From Phoronis australis (taxonomy: Eukaryota; Phoronida; Phoronidae), in the NCBI GenBank assembly GCA_002633005.1, contig NMRA01000031.1:833553-897552 (forward strand): a stretch of DNA of 64,000 nt, read 5' to 3'. How positions within the stretch are numbered: position 1 is the stretch's first letter; every line of letters begins with the position of its first letter. A program made the translations under genes and the position numbers. The notes under the pieces are model-generated. The model was not told where the DNA came from, searched no databases, and saw only the letters and a program-made list of their open reading frames with translations. Shown here in pieces: positions 36,601 through 45,785 of this stretch.

Positions 36601-39211
36601 TGGGATAGCGTGGTTCATCAATGGCGTCTGCATGGTATTAAATTGCGGTGACAAATAGTGCGATTCTGCGACCAAATATGTACCTGTTTTCTGACACAAA
36701 ACTTACTATTTCTTTTTTATGGAGGTTTAGATAATGCTGGCATGTCACTCTTTTACTTTAGAATCTATTGGATGGAAGCTGTACATCTGGTAGTGGCTCA
36801 GGGCTCCCTCTGTTGGTACAACGAACTGTTTCTAGGCAGGTTACACTCACTGACTGTATTGGTAAGTCAGGGTAGTGGTATACGTTAGTCAGGGTAGTAA
36901 TATAGGTGACTCAGGGTACTGGTTTAGTTCAGTTACTTTTACTAATCACTGTGTCTTGTCACCTACCAATTGTAATTTTCTGTCAAAATAAGTTTGTTAG
37001 AAATCATTGTAATGTAGTGACTACTCTTCATATAGTACAGATTTTATTAACTTACTTTTAATAATGATTTAGTTTAAACAAATATCAGAAGCTAGCTAAA
37101 TGTCAGTTGCCATTCTTTATACTGTAAAAACTGTTATCAGACAGAGAAGTCAGACTTATAAAGTGTCCAAATAAGAACAACCGTACTATGCAACTTTGTA
37201 CGAGTTAGTAAAAATCCAACTTATGCAAGTTTTGCTGTTATCAGCTCACTATCTTACCTCCGTTGTTGGCAAGGCCTTAGTTACTGTCCTTTTTTACTGA
37301 CTCTGTTTTAGTTGCACCAAAAGTTAGAATACAAACTGTCTTTCTTGAATGAGTTGCTGTTTCTTTCATTCCATTTAATCAGGTTTAAAATGCTACAGCC
37401 TCTTAAATTGGAAACTGCTTTTTAAGTGTTATCATGAGTTGTTCGTTCATCGGAAGGTAATACACGATCTTGACCTTTCAGGTAAAGGTCGCTATGGTGA
37501 AGTATGGAGGGGGACATATCAAGGGGAGACAGTGGCAGTGAAGATCTTCTCGTCACGTGACGAACAAAGTTGGCAGAGAGAAAGTGAGATCTACAACACA
37601 GTGTTACTGCGTCACGAGAACATTTTGGGATTCCTTGCCTCGGACATGATCAGCGTTAAATCGTGTACTCAGTTATGGCTGATCACGCTTTATCATGAAA
37701 ACGGTTCGCTCTACGACTATTTAAACAAGACTGTTCTAGAGCCACACACTATGTTGAGGATGGCGGTATCGGCCGCAGCAGGCATAGTCCACCTGCACAC
37801 TGAGATATTTGGAACGCAAGGCAAGCCAGCTATTGCGCACAGAGATATTAAGTCAAAAAATATTCTGGTGAAACGCAGCCTCAGCTGCTGTATTGCCGAC
37901 CTGGGATTGGCAGTGACTCACTCTCAGGTGACTAACGTTTTAGACATTGGCAGCAACCACAAAGTGGGAACTAAGCGTTACATGGCTCCGGAGATCTTAG
38001 AGGAGACCATGAATGCGGAAAATTTTGACTGCTTCAAGAAAGTAGATGTCTACGCATTTGGTTTAGTGCTTTGGGAGATTGGTCGAAGGTGCATAGTGGG
38101 AGGTGAGTTTGTCTTCTTTGGCTTGTTGGTGGTTATTATGGGTTGCAAAATGGGTTCTTGTGAAACACAGTAAATGTCTGTATTCCACTGTTGTCCATAT
38201 GTAACAAAAATTAAGAGTCCGTCGTAAGTGAAAATGATATTATCCTGCTTTATACAACATGCATCAGTTACGTTTTGCTTAATCATGGGCAGAAAAGATT
38301 TTGTTTCATATTTTCATTTGTTACCCCACCTGCTTAATTTACATTTTTGTGACAAGTTACCACTAGGTAGTGTGTTTCAAACTCCATTATGATTCAACAA
38401 ATTTTGTTGAAGTCCCAGTGCAACTGCCTTCTGCAACTTTTTTTGACAGTAATGATACTTTAGAAGTGGTCGCATTTTGTGCATTATTAGGTCAGAAGTG
38501 ACTTCGTGGCAAGTATTGACGAAGCACTGTCACTGAACACTGAACTCTAGGTGGAGTTAGTGACTGAACACAAGGTGGAGCCACTAGTTGCTACATTGGG
38601 ACTCCAATGTATTGGTCATTATTTTACCACCCAGTGTTGTGAGTTGGTTGATGCCGTTCCAGGTTTTGCCGAGGACTACTACCCGCCGTTCTACGATGCC
38701 GTGCCGACAGATCCCTCGTTTGAAGACATGAAAAAAGTGGTAGTGACCGATCAACAGAGGCCAAGTATTCCAAATAGATGGTCTTCCGATGCTGTGAGTA
38801 TATTCACAAACTTACCGACCTTGTTTTCCTCTGCGTAGTAGATTTTAGTTTTCAAATCCTGTAAATTTGCTTGAAATTTCGTGGGAGTCAGACGGCTCAA
38901 AAGTAACTGTTTATGTCATTTTTGTATTGTATTTGATCATGAAAAATGCTAATGCCTTTCCGATTTAACTTTTGGTAAAAGTAACATCATGAAACGGCTG
39001 CTTTAAAATCTTATGCCAACAACTAGCTTCAGTGTACTTATTGGCGGATTCTTTCTCATTGTCTTCACAGTTACTGAGTCAATATGCGAAGTTAATGAAG
39101 GAATGTTGGTACCAGAATGCCCAAGCTCGTCTAACAATGCTCAGAATTAAGAAGTCGCTGACCAAGATGTTAGAATCCCTGGAAAAGACAGACCCTGAAA
39201 TACAAGTGTAG
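27469..39211 (+). CDS. ACVR1: BMP/activin type I receptor kinase, ALK2/ACVR1 class (5'-incomplete, with duplicated exons)
   Basis: A single-pass membrane serine/threonine kinase receptor that phosphorylates SMAD1/5/8 after ligand and type II receptor binding (family knowledge). Visible exons: 27469-27613 and 30510-30702 (cysteine-rich ectodomain ending in a CCxxxxCN box), 31669-31886 (transmembrane segment), GS exon 33961-34060 or 36762-36861, kinase exon 34670-35290 or 37482-38102, 38663-38793, and 39071-39211 ending at TAG. All splice phases agree when one GS/kinase pair is used, giving about 515 aa without the signal peptide (human ACVR1 is 509 aa in total). The kinase has GKGRYGEVW, the VAVK lysine, [11 protein letters not shown] and MAPE. 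The L45 loop (ASDMIS...STQ-like) is of the ALK1/ALK2 type, not ALK5. The signal-peptide exon was not found. GS and kinase exons are present twice around an N at 35795, which is probably an assembly or haplotype duplication. Confidence 0.93.
27667..28074 (-). mobile_element. hAT-like MITE with 8-bp target-site duplication
   Basis: A 408-bp element with termini CAGGCCTTTATGCAG and, on the complement, CAGACCTTTATCCAG (13 of 15 match), flanked by AATGGAGA at 27659-27666 and 28075-28082. An 8-bp duplication and CA-initial inverted repeats are the hAT signature (established knowledge). No transposase. It lies in the intron after the first ectodomain exon of the ACVR1-like gene. Two decayed copies occur at 14355 and 23620. 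Confidence 0.85.
28320..28700. repeat. Dispersed ~350-bp repeat family, copy C
   Basis: Contains AAAACTTAGCAAAAAAGACC, AAAAGTCCTATTTTTGAAAA, CTGAAAGTTTCACATTTCTG and ATCAAATTTGGCCATTTTTA in the same order as copies A, B and D. Intronic in the ACVR1-like gene. Confidence 0.7.
30510..30702 (+). CDS. ACVR1: ACVR1-like ectodomain exon 2 of 2
   Basis: Acceptor TTATTTCAG, donor GTGAGT; 64 codons plus one base. It encodes the rest of the three-finger ligand-binding domain, including PCRTPP (compare human CKTPP) and the closing motif [11 protein letters not shown], which matches the CCxxxxCN ending of type I receptor ectodomains. It joins the previous exon in phase 0 and the next in phase 1. Confidence 0.95.
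31669..31886 (+). CDS. ACVR1: ACVR1-like transmembrane exon
   Basis: Acceptor CATTTCAG, donor GTGAGT; two bases complete a split Ala codon, followed by 72 codons. A hydrophobic span of about 25 residues ([20 protein letters not shown] and onward) is followed by a basic stop-transfer stretch (RYMHKRR). The exon ends GDSTLQ, equivalent to GDSTLA of human ACVR1, directly before the GS domain. Conceptual translation reading through the donor gives a longer open frame to 32192 that is intronic. Confidence 0.95.
32764..33562. other. 799-bp segment present in only one duplicate block
   Basis: In copy 1 it lies between ...AAAACTTGTA and TCTGCAAAAACTAC, which are directly joined in copy 2 at about 36362. 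No inverted ends or target-site duplication are obvious. The 79-codon frame inside (32955-33194) has no recognisable domain. It is either an insertion in one haplotype or a deletion in the other. Confidence 0.8.
33961..34060 (+). CDS. ACVR1: ACVR1-like GS-domain exon, copy 1
   Basis: Acceptor CACTTTAG, donor GTAAGT; 33 codons plus one base. Encodes [20 protein letters not shown] followed by [13 protein letters not shown]. It contains the TSGSGSG phosphorylation motif and the arginine and glutamine equivalent to human ACVR1 R206/Q207. The longest open frame across this exon is a different frame and is not the coding one. Identical in sequence to copy 2 at 36762-36861. Confidence 0.93.
34670..35290 (+). 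CDS. ACVR1: ACVR1-like kinase-core exon, copy 1
   Basis: Acceptor CTTTCAG, donor GTGAGT; 621 bp. It completes the Gly of [11 protein letters not shown], runs through the VAVK lysine, the L45 loop, [11 protein letters not shown] and MAPE, and ends in [10 protein letters not shown] with phase 1. The in-frame Met about 14 codons upstream is intronic. The downstream exon that should follow (VEDY-like) is absent from this copy because the block stops at the N at 35795. The protein is identical to copy 2, with only about six synonymous differences. Confidence 0.93.
35795..35795. other. Assembly gap (single N) between duplicated blocks
   Basis: One unresolved base exactly at the junction of the two long duplicates. 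The same arrangement (N flanked by duplicated ends) is seen at 61318, which suggests an assembler habit of abutting overlapping contigs. Confidence 0.85.
36762..36861 (+). CDS. ACVR1: ACVR1-like GS-domain exon, copy 2
   Basis: Same acceptor and donor context as copy 1 and the same 100-bp exon sequence, encoding the TSGSGSG box. This copy lies in the block that continues uninterrupted into the C-terminal exons, so it is the one I would place in the reference transcript. Confidence 0.93.
37482..38102 (+). CDS. ACVR1: ACVR1-like kinase-core exon, copy 2
   Basis: A 621-bp exon, acceptor CTTTCAG, donor GTGAGT, with the same 206 complete codons as copy 1. It joins the exon at 38663 in phase 1, restoring [13 protein letters not shown], which corresponds to the human NGIVEDYKPPFYD region. 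The flanking introns differ from copy 1 by scattered substitutions and small indels, more than the exon does. Confidence 0.95.
38663..38793 (+). CDS. ACVR1: ACVR1-like kinase exon, subdomains X-XI
   Basis: Acceptor CCGTTCCAG, donor GTGAGT; two bases plus 43 codons, ending in phase 0. Encodes [23 protein letters not shown] and [11 protein letters not shown], near-identical to ALK1/ALK2 family members. Present only once in the window. Confidence 0.95.
39071..39211 (+). CDS. ACVR1: ACVR1-like terminal coding exon
   Basis: Acceptor TCTTCACAG; 46 codons and TAG. Encodes [20 protein letters not shown] followed by [12 protein letters not shown], the conserved C-terminal lobe (human [20 protein letters not shown]), with a short divergent tail ending EIQV. 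Confidence 0.95.
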   Translation, partial: LLSQYAKLMKECWYQNAQARLTMLRIKKSLTKMLESLEKTDPEIQV

Positions 39212-42200
39212 TTGTGACATCATCGTATGTTTGTAGTTTTGCTCAATGAATGTGAATACCAACCATTCGCAGTCATTTCACTGTCTCATTATCATAACTA
39301 GTCCAATGGTGGCTGGCAGCCATATTGACAAACAGCAATGTTGTCAAAATCATCCATTTGCATAGAATAAGTGCATTTGTGCTATAAACTGTCTTCAATT
39401 TAGGGCAAGATATGACGCACAAATGGAATTTTGTCAAATTTCTCAACAAAAATAAATATCAAGGTTATGTAGCATTTTATGGATAAGTCTGCTTATTCAG
39501 CCCAACTGTCTTCACAACTATGAATTTTGATTTTGTTAAAGTGCATATTTTGTGACAGTAGAAAGCCTATAGGGTTTTGACTTTTTAACAATCTGCCATT
39601 TCTTTTTAGTACAATTTAGCAAAAAAAGAAAGATACATTGGTGGCAAAACAATACTATCAATAACACGATTTTTGCTTTGATATAATTCTTTAGAGACGA
39701 GATCTCAAAGTTATTTAAAATGTTTCATTTTTGTTTTTGCAACTTTTTCATGAAAATCATACAAATCCTATTTTTGATTGCTCTTTATTCTAAAGTGGAA
39801 CCTTTTAAGAACAATTTGTAACGGCATTTTTGAAAACAGTGTGTAAAGCATATTGTCTGAAAGTTTCATACGAATTCGATCAGCCATTTATGAGATATCA
39901 TGTTCCAAAGTTTGTCAAATGTGAATTTTTTCGCCGGTCCTACATAGAACCTCTTTACTCCACCATCATCACCATTGGTTGAACTGCACAGCTATCATGA
40001 AACGAGAGCAGGGAAATTTTCAACGTTTAACAAACACAATAATCGGCCTTTCATTTATGGAAATTTCGAATTTTGCAGGGCATGTTTGTGTGAAATTGAA
40101 GATAGAGTATCCTAAAATTTAAATAGATGTGATTGTGCCTTTCAGTTCTGAATTGTTCGTAGCTCTGTAGAAGACGATACTGTTTCTCAGATGATGCATG
40201 ATGCCATCTCATGAGCAGCATTTGTATTCTCGTGAGCACGTCATTTCTCACAATTTGTTTTTTGTATCCTTCGCCGCCAGTATTCCTTTCTTACGAATCG
40301 TATTGTTTATAAGAAAAAATTGTGGTTTGTGAGAAAAGAATTGTATTTGTAAGAAAAAAAAATGTTGCATGAGAAGAGGCTACTTATGAGAAATCTGTTG
40401 AGGAGAAAAGGAGCATTGAGAGTTAGAACAATACATATCAGCCATTCCTGAGGGAGGAAAACTTGCCATCTCACCTCTAGAAATTGAAACGTTCGGTCGC
40501 ATCCCAGTATTAAACAAGCAAAAACATTTTACGTCACCCAAGCGCTTTTGGCTTGTTCACAGCAGCCTTTCACCTAAGTTGTCTGGCAATGTGAAGCAGT
40601 TGCTCTTTGCAGTCACCATACCATCACTTGCTTGTCAGGTCGACTCAATTCGATTTGTTCAGGAACTTCTGCTTGTATGAGTTTTGTTTAACATTTCCAT
40701 TATCAGACCGATTAATATTTCAGCTTAGTCATGTTTGTAAGATGTGTACATTGAAATGAAAGGGTGTACTGCACTAATTCAAAGGGTATTCTTTTTGCCA
40801 AAATATTTGTACTGAATCTTTTGTTTTGTGCAACAAAACGCGTTCCATTTTGATTCGTCATCGTCCCAAGTCCATTCCGTGACTCGTGAAGACTTGCACT
40901 GCACTATATATTCACCCAATATAATACTCCAATACTCCATACACTAGTCTCAGGGTAGCAGTGCGGTGTCTGTGTTTGCTGGTCATGGACTGGAGTTTGA
41001 AGAATCATGAATCGAGTTTAGAGGCTTGATCGCGGACTCGTTTCTATGTCTTGAACCAGGTTTGACATGGGGCAGAATCCCATGCTGGTACAGTATCTTT
41101 GTGTGTATGAATGTGAAAGTACGATAATGAAGTTACAATTTCCTTCTCGACGTACTTTGCTAAAGAAATGTCTCCCTTATAGTTATTTAAATGTTAAACT
41201 TGTTCTCTAGGACTCCCATGTCTGTTGATGATGTAAATAAATCTTTTGCATAATTTATGTTGATATAACCCATTTCCTGAAAAACTGCACAGTGGCTTTA
41301 TTACATCACGTCACATTCCAGTAGTTCAACCGTGCCCTTGACGTCGTGCCAACAGTCTAACTGCCAAACATTTTAAAGTCTAGAATGAAACCGGCCTCTG
41401 CTTCTTACTCGATACTGCTCAGTTTTATAAACACTGAAGGCATTTTTGCGGAATCTCTACTTTGGGAAATGTTTTTTCGCAAAAAATTGTCTAGTATTGC
41501 CATCCGGAATTTCAATTTTCTGATTTTCCGGTAAAATGTTTACCCGTTAGCTGTTATTGGATTTTTGTTGAACTAGTGTTCAGCGTCTCACCTATTGTTC
41601 ATGCCTAATGCTGGTGGAAATTTTAAGTGTTGGAATTGTGTTGTTTTTAAATTCTTAGCGTTCTTCATATTGTCAAACTACAAACGAGGGGCAGGATGTT
41701 CAGCAAAAATATCAACGGTATGAATGTAAGAATTCTTGCTTTGCCATCATCAACTTAGCCCATTTTTTTCCTATAAAATTAGAAATTTGGTCAGCCAAAA
41801 TTTGCTTACCATGCTCGTAGCATTGCATTGCAGTGGGTAGGAATACAATTTTGTAGAGGACCTCTTGTTTTCTCCATCCCCACCTTCCGGGCATTGCTTG
41901 AACTCAATTAGAAATGAAACTATTCCAGCTAACGCGGATTTTCTTTAAGCAGACATCAGCTGCCAGTAGGAGGGTGGGCTCGCAACATGTCTCATCCCCC
42001 TTGGCTATGGCATTAATTCATGTTACCACTACCCTTAAAAGTGTCACATGTATACTGAAACCAACAAATACCATATTTACCCATGAATTTCAAAATCAAC
42101 AAAGCAAGGAAAAGTGCATTCACAGATTCTAGTCACAAAGAGACACTGGTTGCTAATGCAATGACTGACATGAGTTTGTCCAACCAAGTCAGACCAAAGA

Positions 42201-45200
42201 TACACAAGACAATTGCTCTTGGCCCCACTCCATTCAATCTCGCCTCAAAAATTTAACGTTTTATTCAAAACAATATCCATGCAATACACATTCCTCTGAA
42301 AATGACCGAGGAGACAATACAAAAATCAGAGGACATCACAAGTTTCAAAATGCTAAGTTTTGAACTTGAAGTTTCTTAAAAACAGGACAGTGTTGTCTGA
42401 TTATTACTGTAATGGATGCTTTGCTTAACAGTCATGAACATAGCCATGTTCTTATGTATCATTCTTCTGCTTCTGGTGATTACTCCATTTTTACTCTTCA
42501 GATGACCAATGAAAATACCAGAGTACTAAGCGAGTGTCCATTAACTAATAAACAAACCTCACTGTCCTGTATTTTGTGTACAAGAGTAGCTGTTGTCAAA
42601 CAAGTCTTCAACACTCAATAAATATCTGATGACGGGGTATTACACCTAGAACCAGAAGTAGATCCTCTGCCCTTAGTCAATTTTATAATCGCAACTGTTC
42701 ATGGGAACCGGCACAAAATTACTCTCCAGTTTATTGCCAAACGTTAACAATTTGAGTGCGCCAACTTCAAATAAAACTACCGTTACTTTTTGCTCATCCA
42801 CCTAAGAGTATAATGTACTTGAACCCTCGATATTCGAGCAACAACGGTCAAAGTGAATGGCAAGCTATGATAGGAAAACAAACTGATCAGTCAAAACCAT
42901 GTGCACAAACACTGCCAAGTAAAACCACCCACAGGTGTCCTTCTTAAACTCAGTGTGAAGGCCGACTTCCAATGTTTAATGATTCATTGATCAGTTTGTG
43001 AGACGAGAAATGAGTACATGGTGCATTTAGGTGTGCAAAGATATTTCTTCCCACACGAGTATATAGTTGGACCCATGCGCCTACATCAGGAACTGCCATA
43101 AATATTCTTCACTTTGAGACATAATATGGAGCACAAGTGAAATATCATTTTGTCAAATTTCTTAATAAACAGAATTTTTCATGAAAATTAACTTTGCTGT
43201 TAGTCTGGTTTGCATGGTGTACCTATTACCAAACGTGATAAAATTTGAGCATTTGCAACTATGTAGTAAGCCTCTGAAGAATAGAAATATGTCAATTTTA
43301 GCAATTATTATTTTTGTGCCAAATTGAAGAGTTTTTACGTAAGTCCATGTGACTGTATGCGAAATAAGGTGCATGTGACTAAACACTCCAGTAAAACCGA
43401 GGAGCAGATTTCTAGAATATGAAGGAGAAACTTGAACGGTACAAAAAGGGAAACATTTGAATGCAAATTTAACGCAGCTATTAAATGAAAACTATTTTTA
43501 AGAAAGAACAAAAAACGATGACACTGGGTTTAAGACATGCGCGCACATGTAAGGGATGGCTATCCGTGCCACAAAGTGAAACTGGTGCATATGTGCTTAC
43601 ATGCGGAACATTTGAGTAAAAGTTGCACGAAAAATTTCGTTAGTTCACGGACAAGTGCATGGGCCCACATGAGCATATATGTTGAACTAGCAGTTATGTC
43701 TGTTTTAAAAAGAGTACCCGATAGTCTTGATGTCATACTTCCTGAAAAACGCTAACTTATGGAAGAGCACATTGGGGGCTTATCCAGGAATTTGTAAGTT
43801 GTGGTACAGTTACCTAATAACAACTAATTTTAACAACAAGGCAAAAGTTTAGGAGAAGATACATTTTTAAAAAAAATCGCAAATTTCATAATGTCACATT
43901 TGAACATTAATTATTTTGCCAGCCCAGTTGACAATAAAACGAAAGGTACAGCAACTGCTCTTCAATTCAGCAAACAATGGACGAGTAGGATTTTTGTTTA
44001 CTAGTTAATTTGTCAACAAAAATTTATGTAAAAAATGGACTCCATCATTAGTCTGGTGGGTACTGTATCACAAAACAAATGTAGGAAAATGAGCTTTTTA
44101 ACAATGTAATCATGCATGGAATAGAACAGAGATCAGACTCACAGAGAGTACGGTACCGACACTAGAACAGAACTGATAATGCAATGAAAAGAGCAACTAA
44201 ACAGGAAACAGTTCAACAAACTAGTAGTCTGTTGGTCTCTTCAACAGTCCAAAGACTATGACAGTCCAACAATTGCTGGTGTCTGCAACAGTCTGAAGAC
44301 TGTGACAGTCTCTGCAACAGTCTGAAGACAGTAAGACAGAATACCTTACAAACAAAGACAAGACAAAGTCAAATCATTGATGCATGAAATATAAAATGTC
44401 AACCCCAAATGTCACAATTACTATTCTGTTACAATTACTATTCTGTACATCTGAGAGATTCATTGTCATTTATAATGCCACGACTAGGACTGCACACTAT
44501 TGAGAATTATCAGTACAATGAAATATTGATATTTTCATACAGTTTACAATGACATATTGATATTTTCGTATAGAGACAAACTTTTAAATTTTATTGATAC
44601 TTGAAAAAATATGGAAAATATGGAAAGAAATAAAAACTTACAAAAGTCATTCTTGTGTGTTTGCATAACTGGATTACTCACCCAAATGTGTTATGTTTTT
44701 GTAACTGGGCAAACTTACATTTCGTAACTAGGCAAACTCATATTACACAAACCAGAGGCATTTTGCCAGTGTCCCAGATGCCTACGTTCTAAAAATAGAA
44801 GATCGAATACCAGTTAAGAAGCTAATTCTAAATGTTGAAGATATGTAAGTTCTTAACTATACTTCAAGTAGCCACATATTCATAGCATCTCAATTAACTG
44901 GCACCGTATCCATCACTATATAGTGGTACTTGATTATAGGTGAGCAGTCCCACTCGTAACAGCAATAGCTAGACAGTTAGTGCGACCATCGCCTAGCAAC
45001 ACTGACACATAGCGCATAACGCAAGGATCCAGGGTCACAGCCACGGGGGCTTGACAATGGACAGAGGTAGAGGGGTCTTTGTATTCTTCCATTCAGTACT
45101 CCATCAGCAATTGATTGAGCACGGTGAGTCTGTGCTCCATGGACCCCTCTGGACACGCGCTATGGTGACACGGCTAACAGTTACTATGGTGACGAGGCTA

Positions 45201-45731
45201 ACATGTGACTAAGCTAGTATCCTTTGCCATAAAAACTACTATAATACCTGAGTGTTGAATGTAGTAACCACAAAAAATGACCAAGAGCAGACGTACTAGG
45301 CAATATTCACAGGATATTGTGTCAATTAGCCAGTTAGGACAACCCAAACGAAGTCATTTCTATAGTCAGCCACTCTGAGTTAAAAGGAATTCAGGTTATA
45401 GAACTCTAGGTAGTGAACAACTCAAGGGTAAGACACAAAATGGCCACCATACTTTTCCATTGACCTTTGTTGACCCATATTGACATACAAGCTGACAAAA
45501 GACTATCACGGTGCATGACCAATGCAAAACTATCTGTGGCAAGGCAACTGAAGGCAAATCCTTAAACACTCGTCGCTCCTGAAAAATCCTGTGTCAAGTT
45601 GAGACTTCACAAGATACCAGGAGCTTTACATCTCAACACTAAAGCGCACGCTTGCATGGCCGACCTAGAATCCGACACTAGTCATCCATCACAAGAATCC
45701 CAGTAAAGAATCTGGTCATTCTGAAAGGCTT
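39212..45731. other. Convergent intergenic / 3' UTR region
   Basis: Between the stop codons of the ACVR1-like gene (+) and UBE2F (-). AATAAA at 41236-41241 is a possible + strand poly(A) signal. On the minus strand AATAAA complements occur at 44590-44595 and near 42259. It holds copy D of the dispersed repeat (39590-39930). No coding frame here shows a recognisable domain, splice context or low-complexity-free length that would support a gene. Confidence 0.5.
39590..39930. repeat. Dispersed ~350-bp repeat family, copy D
   Basis: Contains ACAATTTAGCAAAAAAAG, TCAATAACACGATTTTTG, AAATCCTATTTTTGATTGC, TAAAGTGGAACC and CTGAAAGTTTCATACGAATT in the family order. It lies 380 bases beyond the ACVR1-like stop codon, so it may be part of the 3' UTR. 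Confidence 0.7.
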
Positions 45732-45785
45732 CTACCTTCGAGAGTATTTTGCAATATAATCTTGCACCTTGGCTTTGAAGTCCTC
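45732..45785 (-). CDS. UBE2F: UBE2F terminal coding exon
   Basis: Acceptor TTAATTTGCAG; 17 codons and [20 protein letters not shown] (human EDFRNKVDDYIKRYAR). Confidence 0.95.
   Translation of the reverse strand, partial: EDFKAKVQDYIAKYSRR

Larger units (their letters stand above)
35796..38608 (+). repeat. Large duplicated block, copy 2 (contains GS and kinase exons)
   Basis: Near-identical to 32197-35794 minus the 799-bp segment. Its right edge continues without a break into the downstream kinase exons, while its left edge starts abruptly at the N at 35795. Confidence 0.9.
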
